This document shows, piece after piece, positions 26,628 to 36,062 of a stretch of DNA of 64,000 nt. The notes under the pieces were generated by a model. The model saw only the letters and a program-made list of their open reading frames with translations, was not told the origin of the DNA and made no database searches. The DNA lies in NCBI RefSeq assembly GCF_015354405.1, contig NZ_JADKYP010000007.1:62001-126000 (forward strand), given 5' to 3'. The translations under genes and the position numbers were made by a program. The stretch comes from Nocardia sp. BSTN01 (lineage in GTDB: Bacteria > Actinomycetota > Actinomycetes > Mycobacteriales > Mycobacteriaceae). Position 1 is the stretch's first letter. Each line of letters opens with the position of its first letter.

Positions 26628-27871
26628 CGTCCGGCTCCCGGGAGCAGACCGAGCAGGCCGGTACCCGGAGCCACGGTGGCGCCGGCGGGCGCCCCCTCCG
26701 GGTACGGATTCAGCGAAGGCTCGCTGTAATCGACCTGGTTCGGGCGGGCGTCGACACCGTTGATCACGTTGACCCCCACCGGTGGATAGTTGAACCGCAG
26801 GCTTTGCAGAACCGGTCCGAGATACTGAACGCAGAGCTTCGCGGCCTCGGCCGCGCCGAGCTGACTGGCGGCCTGGATGGCACCACAGATGAACTGCACC
26901 GGATTCTGCATCTGGTTCACCGCCAGCGCACCGGTCAACGCTCCCTGCGCCGGGTTGTAGATATTGTTGAAGTTGCCGAAGGCGTTCGGGGCTACATGCA
27001 GGATGTTCTCGATAACCGGCTTGCTGTCGTTCAGGGCCGAGGTGACACTGGCCAACGCCTCGACGGCGTGCTGTACGCCGGCGCGATTGTCGCCGACGAA
27101 CGTCTTCAAATCGTCCGCCACCCCGTCCAGATTGTTCAGTGCGTCGGCGAGGTCGTGGTCGGTATTGGTCAGCAGTCCGGTAACCGACGCGAGATGACCG
27201 TTGATTTCGATGATCTGCTGGCTACTGGATGCCAGCGCCGACACGAAGACCTGCAGGTTCCGGATGACGCTGAACAGGTCGTCGCGCCCGTCCGAGAGAG
27301 TCGTGAGGGCGGCGGACAGCTGGGTGAGCGTCTGATGCAGCCGATCGCCGTTACCTTTCATCGCTCCCGCCGCGGAGTCGATGAAATCGCCCAGGGGGCC
27401 GCTCGGTTCGTTCGGCGTCGGGCCGAGGGATGACGCCAGCCGTTCGAGCTGCTTGCGGAAGTCGTCCCACTCCACCGGTACCGCGGTTCGGGTGATCGGG
27501 ATCTCGGCGCCGTCGGACAACACCGCTCCGCCCTTGTAGGGAGGGGTCAGCTGGACAGCACGAGCGGACACCAGAGTGGGCGACAAGATCACCGCCTTGG
27601 CGTCCTGCGACACCTTCACTGAGGACCGATAGTGAAAAGTCACCTTCATGACGTCGCCATGGGGCTCGATCGAATCGATGGTGCCGATCTTCAGACCGAG
27701 CAGCAGGACGTCGTCGCCGCGGTACAAGCCGTTCGTATTGCTGAAGTAGGCGACAACCGTGGTGCGCGACAGGTGTTCGTAGATCCGGAATCCGGCGAAC
27801 GCCGCGGCGCATACGAGAACAACGGCGACGATCCTGATGCCCGCGCGTTTCGATATTCGTGGGAATGTCAT
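26624..27871 (-). CDS. mceD: MceD: Mce-family substrate-binding protein
   Basis: 415 residues: a single N-terminal helix (GIRIVAVVLVCAAAFAGFRIY), the Mce domain (TVVAYFSNTNGLYRGDDVLL to about 115), a helical tunnel region and a Gly/Pro-rich C-terminus. Overlaps mceC by 4 bp at its start. The order and the loss of a lipobox separate it from MceE. It is part of the predicted lipid conduit. Confidence 0.92.
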   Translation of the reverse strand: MTFPRISKRAGIRIVAVVLVCAAAFAGFRIYEHLSRTTVVAYFSNTNGLYRGDDVLLLGLKIGTIDSIEPHGDVMKVTFHYRSSVKVSQDAKAVILSPTLVSARAVQLTPPYKGGAVLSDGAEIPITRTAVPVEWDDFRKQLERLASSLGPTPNEPSGPLGDFIDSAAGAMKGNGDRLHQTLTQLSAALTTLSDGRDDLFSVIRNLQVFVSALASSSQQIIEINGHLASVTGLLTNTDHDLADALNNLDGVADDLKTFVGDNRAGVQHAVEALASVTSALNDSKPVIENILHVAPNAFGNFNNIYNPAQGALTGALAVNQMQNPVQFICGAIQAASQLGAAEAAKLCVQYLGPVLQSLRFNYPPVGVNVINGVDARPNQVDYSEPSLNPYPEGAPAGATVAPGTGLLGLLPGAGR

Positions 27872-29052
27872 TTCTGACCACCTCCTGGTGCCGGCAGTGA
27901 GAATCCGGGAATCGGCGGCATCGTCGGAAATGGTGGCGGCGGGGCGTTCGGTACCGGGGTAGCCGGTCCCGGCGAGGTGTCCTTCGGCGGTATCGTTCCG
28001 GGCGGACTGTTGTATCCGCCGTCGATCTTGTACGTCGGGCCGGCCAATATCGAGGGGTCGATGCCCGCGCCTTGGAATGCCGCGTCGATGAACGGCTGCA
28101 GGAATTGCCCCGGCAGCAGGTTCGCCACATAGGCCTTGAAGAACGGGCCCGAGGCCACGGACTCGCCCAGCGACAGAGCGTATTGGCTGAGCGGCAGCAA
28201 CGACTGCTGAATTTCCGACCTCCGCTTGTCCAGGAGATCGATCACGTTGTTGAACTTGTCGAGTACAGGTCCGAGTTGGTCACGATTTTCCGCGACCACC
28301 GTGCGCAACTGCGTCGACACCGAGGACAGGTTCGACAGCAACGCGCCGATCGCCGACCCGCGGGCGTCGAGACCCGCGAGCAACTGATTCCCATCGATGA
28401 CCAGCTGGTTCAACTGGTCGCTGCGCTTCGACAAGACCTGGGTCACTCCGGAGGCGTGTGTCAACAGGTCCCGGAGCAGCTGATCGCGGCTGCCGACCGA
28501 CTGCGACAATCGCGCGACGCCGTCGAGTGTCGACGCCAATTGCGGCTGCGCGGAATCGAGAGTCGAACTCAGGACGTGCAGCGCCTGCGTGAGATCATCG
28601 GTCTTCAACCCGCTGATAGCGGTCGTGAGTTCGCCCAGCGTATCGGGCAGCACGTACGGCGTCGACGTGTGATCGACGCCGATGATCCGATCCGGCGGCA
28701 GCTCGGTACTTCCGCGTGGGCGCAGTTCCATCAGTTTCGCGCCCAGCACCGTTTTGGTCTTGATCGCGGCCTCGGTCTGGTCGCCGATATGCACGCCGTC
28801 GGCGGAAAACCGGACCAGCACTTTGTCACCGCTGAGCTCCAGGCTCGACACCTGACCGACCTTGACGCCGGCGACCTCTACCGATGCTCCGGCCTTGAGC
28901 CCTGCGGCTTCGGCGAAATACGCACCGTATTCACGATGCGCCGCGACATAGGGAATACGGTCGTAGTTCTGGGCACTCAGCACGCCCGCGACCGTGACGA
29001 CCAGGCCGATGAGCCCGGCGCGGACGGACGTCGAATTCATGATTGCGCTCAT
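27868..29052 (-). CDS. mceC: MceC: Mce-family substrate-binding protein
   Basis: 394 residues from ATG 29052, whose ATGA overlaps the mceB stop. It has an N-terminal membrane helix, the Mce domain (YGAYFAEAAGLKAGASVEVAG, VLGAKLMELRPRG), a helical section (130-300) and a Pro-rich end (PPPPFPTMPPIPGF), a feature common in MceC. An upstream in-frame ATG at 29067 is less likely because it would lengthen the overlap. Part of the Mce transporter. Confidence 0.92.
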   Translation of the reverse strand: MSAIMNSTSVRAGLIGLVVTVAGVLSAQNYDRIPYVAAHREYGAYFAEAAGLKAGASVEVAGVKVGQVSSLELSGDKVLVRFSADGVHIGDQTEAAIKTKTVLGAKLMELRPRGSTELPPDRIIGVDHTSTPYVLPDTLGELTTAISGLKTDDLTQALHVLSSTLDSAQPQLASTLDGVARLSQSVGSRDQLLRDLLTHASGVTQVLSKRSDQLNQLVIDGNQLLAGLDARGSAIGALLSNLSSVSTQLRTVVAENRDQLGPVLDKFNNVIDLLDKRRSEIQQSLLPLSQYALSLGESVASGPFFKAYVANLLPGQFLQPFIDAAFQGAGIDPSILAGPTYKIDGGYNSPPGTIPPKDTSPGPATPVPNAPPPPFPTMPPIPGFSLPAPGGGQK

Positions 29053-30074
29053 TTCGGAGGGGTGCATCTTCCTGCGCGTTGGCCGACGATATTGATGAAC
29101 ACCGGGTCGCCGTGGGGTCCGTTGACCTTCAACGTCGCATCGCAGAGATAGAAGGAGAAGAAGTCACCGTATATGCCGAGCCGGCTCAAACGCTGATATC
29201 TGTCCGGCAGCTGCGACAGCAGGGTGTCCAGATATTCGTGGTCGTCGTCGATATTCGTGCTGACCCGGCCGATCTGGTCGATATCGGATTTGATGTCGGT
29301 ATGCGTGACGTTCAGCAGATCGGCAACCGATTTCGATGCCTCACCGATATGGACGAGTGCATCCCCGACCGGACCGGTTTGCGCGGAAATTCCGCTGATC
29401 AATTTCTGCACATTGTCGACCAGTGCGTCGAACTGACCGTTCTTGCCGTCGATCGTCCCCAGCAGGCCGTTGAGATTTCCGATCACACTGCCGATCAGCT
29501 TGTCGCGGTCCGCGAGAGTCGAGGTCAGACTCGCGGTATGAGACAGAAAGCCGACGATATCGGCATTCTGCCCCTGCAGTACGGCGATCAATTCGCTGGA
29601 GAGTTTGTTGACCTGGTCGGGGTCGAGAGCCCTGAACAACGGGCGGAAGCCGCCGACCAGCGCATCGATGTCCAGCGCGGGCGCGGTCCTGTCCAACCCG
29701 ATCGTCGCGCCCTTCCGGAGCGGAGTCGACGCACCGGCACCGGGAAGCAGCTCGAGATACCGATCGCCGACCAAGTTCTCATAGCGCACCACCGCACGAG
29801 TGCCGCCGGTCAGTACGACGTCCTTCGCCACGGAAAAGGTGATGAGCGCCTTCGTATTATCGGTCACCGAAACTTTGCGGACACGGCCGGATTCAACGCC
29901 GGCGATGCGAACGAACTGCCCCGATCGCAAACCGGAGACGTTCTCGAAGACCGCGTGATATTCGGTCTCCCGATCGAACCGAAGATTTCCGAAAACAGTC
30001 ACGATGGCAAAAAGGAACAGGCTCATCGTGACGATGAAGATGGTGAATTTGACCGCGTGACCGGTTATCCGCAT
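29049..30074 (-). CDS. mceB: MceB: Mce-family substrate-binding protein
   Basis: 341 residues from ATG 30074, which shares one base with the mceA stop. Membrane helix at about 8-30 (FTIFIVTMSLFLFAIVTVF), Mce domain (YHAVFENVSGLRSGQFVRIAG), then helices; the C-terminus GDPVFINIVGQRAGRC is typical of MceB. The upstream frame to 30215 lies inside mceA and is rejected. Part of the Mce transporter. Confidence 0.92.
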   Translation of the reverse strand: MRITGHAVKFTIFIVTMSLFLFAIVTVFGNLRFDRETEYHAVFENVSGLRSGQFVRIAGVESGRVRKVSVTDNTKALITFSVAKDVVLTGGTRAVVRYENLVGDRYLELLPGAGASTPLRKGATIGLDRTAPALDIDALVGGFRPLFRALDPDQVNKLSSELIAVLQGQNADIVGFLSHTASLTSTLADRDKLIGSVIGNLNGLLGTIDGKNGQFDALVDNVQKLISGISAQTGPVGDALVHIGEASKSVADLLNVTHTDIKSDIDQIGRVSTNIDDDHEYLDTLLSQLPDRYQRLSRLGIYGDFFSFYLCDATLKVNGPHGDPVFINIVGQRAGRCTPPK

Positions 30075-31300
30075 CACCGACCACCTCCCGGCACCGTGAA
30101 GCCGAACATGTAATCGACGATGGTGGGGTTCGCGGGCCGCGGGTGATCGGTGCCCGGCCCGTCGAGTGGCGCCCCGTCGTTGAGCCGCAGATACGGCGCG
30201 GGGTAAGTGTCCCAAGTGACCGGTGCGTAACAGCCCGGCGAGCCGTGCGGACCTCCTTTGCCGGCGACGACGGGGAGATTGTCGGGATATTTGTACGGGT
30301 CGTCACCCATGAGCAGGCCGACGTCCAATCGCGCGGAGTAGCCTGTCGCGTCGATCGTTTTTCCCATCGCTTCCGCGTCGTGGGCGCCGAGATGGAGCAG
30401 GCACGTGAACGACGGGCTGTATTTGTCGAGCAGACCGGTGGTGGGAGTGAGCAACCGGAAGGTATCGACGATGCGCTGACCGTCCCCGGCCAGCGTGTCG
30501 TTGCCGGTCTTTCCCAGTTCGGTCGCCGCATCCAGCGCCGCCGCGAGGTCGTCCTTCCGGTCGACGATGGAGCCCGAGGTCACGCTCGCCGCACGCAGGA
30601 TCCGCATGATGTCGTCGGCGGAATCGCCGAGGTTGTTCGCAACATCGGCCGTCCCGTGCAGGTCGGCCCGCAGCTGCGGCAACACGGGATTGAGCGCGGT
30701 CAGCACCTTGTCCGCGTCGGTGAGAGTCTCACCGAATCGGGCGCCGCGACCGTGCAGCCCCTCCTCGACCGCGGCCAGGGTCGCGTTCAGTTTGTCCGGC
30801 TCGATCTGATTCATCACGGCGGTGACGTTCTGGAACACCGTATTGATCTCGGTCGACACATTGAGAGCTCGAATGCGCGCACCGGCGCGCAGGTGCGACG
30901 GCGCCGCGGAGCCGGGCACGACCAATTCGATGTATTTGGATCCGAACACCGTCGTGGGCTTGATCTCCGCCTCGACATTCGACGGAATCAACGCCACCTT
31001 CGACGGATCCAGTTCGACCCCGACTTCAGACTTCCCGTCCGACAACGAGACAGCCGTCACCTTCCCGACTTCGACACCGTGTAGTTTCACCTTCGAGCCC
31101 GGCTCCATGACCAGGCCCGAGCGATCCGATACCACTGTGGCCTGGACCGTCTGCTGGAAGGCTCCGCGGAACGCCGCCAGACACAGCACGACGATTCCGA
31201 TCAATACAACGATCATTGCCGCCCCGGCCCGCAGATACGGGGGGCTCTTGTAGTGGCCGTGACGCGACCTGCGAAACACCTGCACTGCACCCTTTCTCAT
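30074..31300 (-). CDS. mceA: MceA: Mce-family substrate-binding protein
   Basis: 408 residues, starting inside the yrbEB stop (ATGA overlap). Basic N-terminus, one membrane helix (AGAAMIVVLIGIVVLCLAAF), Mce domain (VVSDRSGLVMEPGSKVKLHG, VFGSKYIELVVP) and helical/C-terminal part with LLHLGAHDAEAMG. It is the first of six Mce proteins and fixes the naming of the rest. Confidence 0.92.
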   Translation of the reverse strand: MRKGAVQVFRRSRHGHYKSPPYLRAGAAMIVVLIGIVVLCLAAFRGAFQQTVQATVVSDRSGLVMEPGSKVKLHGVEVGKVTAVSLSDGKSEVGVELDPSKVALIPSNVEAEIKPTTVFGSKYIELVVPGSAAPSHLRAGARIRALNVSTEINTVFQNVTAVMNQIEPDKLNATLAAVEEGLHGRGARFGETLTDADKVLTALNPVLPQLRADLHGTADVANNLGDSADDIMRILRAASVTSGSIVDRKDDLAAALDAATELGKTGNDTLAGDGQRIVDTFRLLTPTTGLLDKYSPSFTCLLHLGAHDAEAMGKTIDATGYSARLDVGLLMGDDPYKYPDNLPVVAGKGGPHGSPGCYAPVTWDTYPAPYLRLNDGAPLDGPGTDHPRPANPTIVDYMFGFTVPGGGR

Positions 31301-32154
31301 CCGGCCAGGTCGAAGTTTCCCGAGGTGCCGTAGACCGCGAGCGACACCAGTAGCGTCACCGACACGACGGCAATCAAGGAGGCCCGTACCGCGCGGCCGA
31401 CAGCAAATCCCACTCCCGACGGGCCGCCCGACGCGTGATATCCGTAGTAGCAGTGGATCAACATGACAGATATCGCCATCACGACCGCCTGCAGGAACGA
31501 ATACATCAGATCGGTCGGCCGCAGGAATGTGTAGAAGTAGTGGTCGTAGACGCCGGCGGATTGGCCGGCGATATACGTGGTGTAGAGCTGTGCCGACAAG
31601 AAGGACATCAGCACCGCCATGGAATACACGGGAATGATGACGATCAGGCCGCCGATGACCCGAGTAGACACGACGTAGGCGATGGAGCGGATTGCCATGA
31701 CCTCCATGGCGTCGATTTCCTCGCTGATCCGCATCGCGCCGATCCGGGCTGTGGCACCGGCGCCGATCGTCGCGGCGAGGGCGATACCGGAGGTGACCGG
31801 CGCCGCGATGCGAACGTTGATGAAGGCGGCGAAGAAGCCGGTCAGCGCTTCGACGCCGATGTTGCCCAGCGAGGCGAAGCCCTGGATCGCCAGCAGCGCA
31901 CCCGCGGACAACGTCATGAAGGAGACGATCACCACGGTGCCGCCGATAATGGCCAGCGCACCGGTTCCCATCCCCATTTCGGCCACGATCCGCAAAGTCT
32001 CTTTGCGATACGCCGACATGGCGTGGCCCATTTCCCGGAATGTGCGGAAATAGAACACCCCGTGCCGCCCGACGAGGCGAACCCCCTCCCCCAGACCGGA
32101 CACTCTGTGCGCGTATTTCGGATATCGGCTGCGAAGGGTAGCGAGATTCGACAT
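31297..32154 (-). CDS. yrbEB: YrbEB: MlaE-family permease subunit of the Mce transporter
   Basis: 285 residues with about five to six membrane helices and the MlaE signature (EEIDAMEVMAIRSIAYVVSTR) in the middle. It pairs with YrbEA to form the inner-membrane channel; the MceG-type ATPase that drives it is not in this window, as is usual. It starts two bases after the yrbEA stop. Confidence 0.92.
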   Translation of the reverse strand: MSNLATLRSRYPKYAHRVSGLGEGVRLVGRHGVFYFRTFREMGHAMSAYRKETLRIVAEMGMGTGALAIIGGTVVIVSFMTLSAGALLAIQGFASLGNIGVEALTGFFAAFINVRIAAPVTSGIALAATIGAGATARIGAMRISEEIDAMEVMAIRSIAYVVSTRVIGGLIVIIPVYSMAVLMSFLSAQLYTTYIAGQSAGVYDHYFYTFLRPTDLMYSFLQAVVMAISVMLIHCYYGYHASGGPSGVGFAVGRAVRASLIAVVSVTLLVSLAVYGTSGNFDLAG

Positions 32155-32156
32155 GG

Positions 32157-32921
32157 CTATCGCACCGTCGCCTTCACCCCGATCGCCGTGACCACGACGT
32201 TCACCGCGAACAACGCCATGAACGCGTAGACCACGGTCTCGTTCACGGCATCACCGACACCCTTGGGGCCGCCCTTGACGTGCAGGCCCATGTAGCAGGC
32301 CACCAGGGCCGCCACCAAACCGAACAACCCAGCCTTGACCTCCGAGATGACGACCTCCGGAATTCCGGTCACAAATGTCAGGCTTGCGACATAGGAACCG
32401 GGTGTCACGCTCTGGATGAACACCGAGAAGAGAAAACCTCCGACCAGGCCGACGGTGACCACCAGCGCGTTCAACAGGATCGCGACCAGCGTCGACGCGT
32501 ACACCCGCGGGACGACCAACCGCTGGATCGGGTCGATGCCCAGGACTTGGATCGCGTCGATCTCTTCCCGGATGGTCCGAGACCCGAGATCGGCGCAGAT
32601 CGCGGTCGCGCCCGCGCCGGCGACGATCAGCACCGTCACCAGCGGGCCGACCTGGGTCACTACGCCCAGACCGGCGCCCGCGCCGGACAGGTCCTGGGCT
32701 CCGAATTCGACCAGCAGAACGTTCAGCGTGAAGATCACCAGAACCGTAAAGGGAAGCGCGACAAGCAATGTCGGCAACAGCGCGACCCGAACCAGGAACC
32801 ACCCCTGTTCGAAGAACTCCGACCACTGAAACGGCCGCCGCGCAGCAGCACGCGCGGTCGTCGCGCACATCTGGAAGAAATCTCCCAGCGCGCGCACTGG
32901 AGCATCGAGCGGGAGTCGCAC
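32157..32921 (-). CDS. yrbEA: YrbEA: MlaE-family permease subunit of the Mce transporter
   Basis: 254 residues from GTG 32921. I choose this start over ATG 33005 because a full AAGGAGGA lies immediately upstream at 32925-32932, while the extra 28 residues (rich in Arg/Pro) are unlike YrbEA proteins. The MlaE signature EEIDAIQVLGIDPIQRLVVPR and about five membrane helices are present. It is the first gene of the mce operon, diverging from a FadD gene with 214 bp between them. Confidence 0.9.
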   Translation of the reverse strand: MRLPLDAPVRALGDFFQMCATTARAAARRPFQWSEFFEQGWFLVRVALLPTLLVALPFTVLVIFTLNVLLVEFGAQDLSGAGAGLGVVTQVGPLVTVLIVAGAGATAICADLGSRTIREEIDAIQVLGIDPIQRLVVPRVYASTLVAILLNALVVTVGLVGGFLFSVFIQSVTPGSYVASLTFVTGIPEVVISEVKAGLFGLVAALVACYMGLHVKGGPKGVGDAVNETVVYAFMALFAVNVVVTAIGVKATVR

Positions 32922-32924
32922 CTG

Positions 32925-32932
32925 TCCTCCTT
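32925..32932 (-). promoter_or_regulatory. Ribosome binding site deciding the yrbEA GTG start
   Basis: On the minus strand this reads AAGGAGGA and ends three bases before GTG 32921. It is one of the best ribosome sites in the window and places the first codon 84 bases downstream of the longest open frame. Confidence 0.85.
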
Positions 32933-33047
32933 GACGAGGCTTCGGACGACTGGAAGGTCGGCGTGTCGCCGCGCTCCAGCATCCGGGTAGCACAAGATCG
33001 GTCACACTGCCGTGTGGTAGCTGTCACATCGCAGCGCTCAGATTGCC

Positions 33048-33073
33048 ATATCATCTAACTAAATTCAATAGTT
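33048..33073. promoter_or_regulatory. AT-rich mce/fadD divergent promoter with shared box
   Basis: The minus strand of 33048-33062 reads TTAGTTAGATGATAT and matches 53008-53022 at 14 of 15 bases. Directly beside it, AACTA and TAGTT flank 7 bp (33057-33073) as an inverted repeat. It lies between yrbEA (start 32921) and fadD (start 33136) and probably holds the operator or core promoter of one or both. Confidence 0.55.
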
Positions 33074-33135
33074 TGTCTTAATGTCGCGGGTGACCGGGAG
33101 GAACCGGACGACCGCCCATCGCGACAGGAGAAGAA

Positions 33136-34761
33136 GTGCCCTCCGACGATGAGACCCCGCCGGTCCGCTACGACCGGGCGTTTCACAGCATCCCCAACAT
33201 CGTTCGTGTCAACGCGCGGCGTTGGCCGGACGTCGTCGCCATCAAGGAAGGCTCGCGCGAGTGGACGTACGCCGCACTCGAGCGCGACGTGATCGCGGGC
33301 ATTCGCGGCATGGTCGCAGCCGGCGTCGAGCCAGGTGACCGGATCGCGCTGTGCGGCCCCAACTCCGCGTCGTGGATCATCGTGGCACTGTCGATCCAGG
33401 GCGCCGGTGCTGTTCTCGTCCCGATCAACACCCGCTTCAAAGGGCAGGAAGTGCATCATGCGCTGCGGCGAAGCGGAGCCGAAATGCTGGTCACGGTAAC
33501 CGATTTCCTCGGAAACGACTATGTGTCGTTCGTACGCGCGGTCGATCCCGAATTCGTCGCACCGGGCCGCGTGATCGTCTATTCGGGCGCGGTGCCGCCA
33601 GATGCCGGGTCCTGGTCCGACCTCGTACGGCACGGACTCGACTCATGCGAGGAAGAAGCAGCATCAGCCCGCCTGGACGCGGTCGGGCCCGATGACATCT
33701 CCGACATCATGTTCACCTCCGGGACAACGGGACTCCCGAAGGGCGTGGCGCTGACCCACGGCCAATCACTGCGGGCATTCGGCTGGTATGCCTCTGTTCT
33801 CACCTTTCGATTCGGTGACCGCTATCCGATCATCCCGCCGTTCTTTCACAGCTTCGGTTACAAAGCAGGGTGGATGGCCTGCCTGTTACACGGGGTGACG
33901 ATCTATCCCGTCGCCGTCTTCGACGCGGAATCGTTCGCGCAACTTGCCGAGCGAGAACGGATCTCGATTCTCATGGCACCACCGGCGGTGTTCCATGACC
34001 TGCTGGAGCTCACCCGCAGCCGAAACGTGCGACTGCCCGAACTGCGAGTCGTCATGATCTCGGCGGCGGCGGTGCCACCCGCACTCTTCCGCCGAGTGCG
34101 CGACGAACTGGACGTGCCGGTCATGGCGAGCTCGTATGGCCAGACCGAGTGCACGGCACTGGCAACGACGACACATCCGGGCACCGACACCCTCGACGAC
34201 ATAGCGACGACCGTCGGCCGCGCCGCGCTCGACGTCGATATTCGCGTGGTGGACGCGTCCGGCACGCCACTGCCGCCGGGCCGGGCGGGTGAAGTACTGA
34301 TCCGCGGCTACACCGTCATGCGCGGGTATTGGAACGACCCCGATGCCACCGCCGAGGTCGTGGATGCCGAGGGCTGGCTGCACTCCGGGGACATCGGCGT
34401 ACTCGACGACCGCGGCCTGCTGCGCATCGTCGATCGCAAGAAGGATATGTACATCGCCGGTGGGTTCAATGTCTATCCGGCAGAAGTCGAAGACATACTC
34501 GCCGCATACCCGGCCATCTCCGATATCGCGGTCGTCGGCGTACCCGATCCGCGCATGGGCGAGGTAGGCGCGGCGTTCGTGGTGCCGAAGCCCGGCACCA
34601 CCTTCGACCAGGCGAACTTCCTCGCGTGGGCACGGCGGCAGATCGCCAACTTCAAGGTGCCCGCACACGTGGTCGTGCTCGCCGCACTGCCACGCAATGC
34701 CGGCGGAAAAGTGGCGAAGAACAGCCTGCGCGAGCAGTTCGGCACGCCACGCGGCAGATGA
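33136..34761 (+). CDS. Acyl-CoA synthetase (FadD-type), divergent from the mce operon
   Basis: 541 residues from GTG 33136, 8 bases after AGGAG. P-loop FTSGTTGLPKG near 198, A5 SYGQTECTAL, hinge IVDRKKDMYIAGGFNVYPAE and the A10 lysine in NAGGKVAKNSL are intact. FadD genes beside mce loci (as fadD5 in mce1) are thought to trap the imported lipid as a CoA ester. The opposite direction here suggests shared control from the region at 33048. Long-chain or steroid-acid substrate cannot be told apart. Confidence 0.93.
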   Translation: MPSDDETPPVRYDRAFHSIPNIVRVNARRWPDVVAIKEGSREWTYAALERDVIAGIRGMVAAGVEPGDRIALCGPNSASWIIVALSIQGAGAVLVPINTRFKGQEVHHALRRSGAEMLVTVTDFLGNDYVSFVRAVDPEFVAPGRVIVYSGAVPPDAGSWSDLVRHGLDSCEEEAASARLDAVGPDDISDIMFTSGTTGLPKGVALTHGQSLRAFGWYASVLTFRFGDRYPIIPPFFHSFGYKAGWMACLLHGVTIYPVAVFDAESFAQLAERERISILMAPPAVFHDLLELTRSRNVRLPELRVVMISAAAVPPALFRRVRDELDVPVMASSYGQTECTALATTTHPGTDTLDDIATTVGRAALDVDIRVVDASGTPLPPGRAGEVLIRGYTVMRGYWNDPDATAEVVDAEGWLHSGDIGVLDDRGLLRIVDRKKDMYIAGGFNVYPAEVEDILAAYPAISDIAVVGVPDPRMGEVGAAFVVPKPGTTFDQANFLAWARRQIANFKVPAHVVVLAALPRNAGGKVAKNSLREQFGTPRGR

Positions 34762-34804
34762 TCACAACCGGGGAACCGAGAACAGGACGACGTTCGGCCT
34801 GGCC

Positions 34805-34824
34805 AAATAGTTAACTGATATATA
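34805..34824. promoter_or_regulatory. AT-rich element before the transglycosylase
   Basis: It holds AAATAGTT (34805-34812), the core of the 17777/62494 motif, directly followed by CTGATATATA, identical to 18704-18713. It lies 189 bp upstream of the transglycosylase and 44 bp downstream of the fadD stop. Either a promoter or an operator. Confidence 0.4.
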
Positions 34825-34878
34825 TGATCTGGCTATTCAGCTAGGTGGCGACGGAGACCATCCCCTCACATTCGAGGC

Positions 34879-35010
34879 ATGAGACCGCCGGTCGACCACC
34901 CGGGCTCGTCCGCGGACCCCGGCGCACGAGCCGAGCCCGGCGCGGACCTGCCCGCGGGGCTCTCCGCGACATATGTCATCGATTCGCCATATCTCCCGCC
35001 AGGTGAGTAA
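34879..35010 (+). CDS. Possible 43-residue small ORF upstream of the transglycosylase
   Basis: ATG 34879 to TAA 35008-35010, ending two bases before the transglycosylase start. The product (MRPPVDHPGSSADPGARAEP...) is Pro/Ala/Gly-rich and hydrophilic, ending SPYLPPGE. No good ribosome site is seen (GAGG is too close). Reading through may affect translation of the next gene, but it may be chance in high-GC DNA. Confidence 0.22.
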   Translation: MRPPVDHPGSSADPGARAEPGADLPAGLSATYVIDSPYLPPGE

Positions 35011-35012
35011 GG

Positions 35013-36062
35013 ATGCAGTCTCGTTCGATCTCCGCGATCTCGGTTCTCGCGCTTGCGGGCGGGTTGGTCACCGCATCGGCACCCGCCGGGGGTTGGCCGC
35101 CGGGCCCACCCGTCACGCCGCCGAGCACAACACGCTACGCCGCGAGCGCAGCGGCGCCGGACACCCCTGCGGTGCTGGTCCCGGCGGCACAACCGCCGCC
35201 GTTGCGGTCATCGGCCTTATCCCGCCTATCGGAACCTCCGCCACCGGCCGCCGCCGGCAATCCGGCTCCCACCGTGCCGGACGGCTCCGCCTCGTCACTG
35301 CCACCGGTACACGGAATCCCCGAGATCGCACTGGCCGCATATCGGAACGCGGAACTGGCCATGGCGCGCACCGACCCAGGATGCGGCGTCACCTGGCATT
35401 TGCTGGCCGGTATCGGACGGATCGAGTCCGGCCATGCCGGCAACGGCGACACCGATGCGCACGGCACCACATCGACGCCGATCCGCGGTCCCGCACTGAA
35501 CGGATCATTGCCGGGCAACGAGGTGATCGCCGACGGCGCCGGTGGCTGGGTCCGCGCGGTCGGACCGATGCAGTTTCTGCCGCGAACCTGGTCGGCCTAC
35601 GCGGCCGACGGCAACGGCGACGGCAGGGCCGATCCCGACAATATCTTCGACGCATCGCTCGCGGCGGCCGAATACCTGTGTTCCGGCGGTCTGAACCTGC
35701 GGGATCGCGACCAGGAATTGCGCGCCGTCCTCCGGTACAACAATTCGATGGACTACGCACGGAATGTGCTGAGCTGGTCTGCCGCCTACAGCGACGGGTC
35801 GAGCCCCGACCTGCCGCAATCCGCACCTGTCGAGGTGGCGCCCGCACCGGGGATCGAGTCGTCCCCACCGCCACCCACCGAGTCGCCCGCCCCGGCGCCG
35901 AGCGCACCGGCGCCCGGCGGCCTCGCGCCCGCTGCGCCGGCGCCCGACACCCCACCCGCGCCGCCGCCCCCACCGAGCCCGCCGATGATCCTGATTCCGG
36001 GTTTGCCACCGATCCCGTGCGGCATCTTCTGCCCGCCTCCTTCGCCGCCCGTAGGCCACTGA
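35013..36062 (+). CDS. Secreted lytic transglycosylase (MltB/SLT-type) with proline-rich tail
   Basis: 349 residues from ATG 35013 after GAGTAAGG. A signal peptide of about 25 residues precedes a Pro-rich linker (about 28-95). The lysozyme-like domain spans about 100-260: IGRIESGHA with the catalytic Glu, then GPMQFLPRTWSAY and ADPDNIFDASLAAAEYLC. A Pro-rich tail (about 270-349) follows. It cleaves peptidoglycan glycan strands with anhydro-sugar formation, acting outside the membrane. It is not obviously part of the lipid pathway; a Ca-binding-like DGNGDGRADPD stretch is typical of this group. Confidence 0.88.
   Translation: MQSRSISAISVLALAGGLVTASAPAGGWPPGPPVTPPSTTRYAASAAAPDTPAVLVPAAQPPPLRSSALSRLSEPPPPAAAGNPAPTVPDGSASSLPPVHGIPEIALAAYRNAELAMARTDPGCGVTWHLLAGIGRIESGHAGNGDTDAHGTTSTPIRGPALNGSLPGNEVIADGAGGWVRAVGPMQFLPRTWSAYAADGNGDGRADPDNIFDASLAAAEYLCSGGLNLRDRDQELRAVLRYNNSMDYARNVLSWSAAYSDGSSPDLPQSAPVEVAPAPGIESSPPPPTESPAPAPSAPAPGGLAPAAPAPDTPPAPPPPPSPPMILIPGLPPIPCGIFCPPPSPPVGH

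Noticed and set aside
33006-33135. KstR/KstR2-type cholesterol operators
   Set aside because: I looked for the TAGAAC...GTTCTA and CAAG...CTTG type palindromes here and before the main operons and saw none, so control by those cholesterol regulators is not supported.
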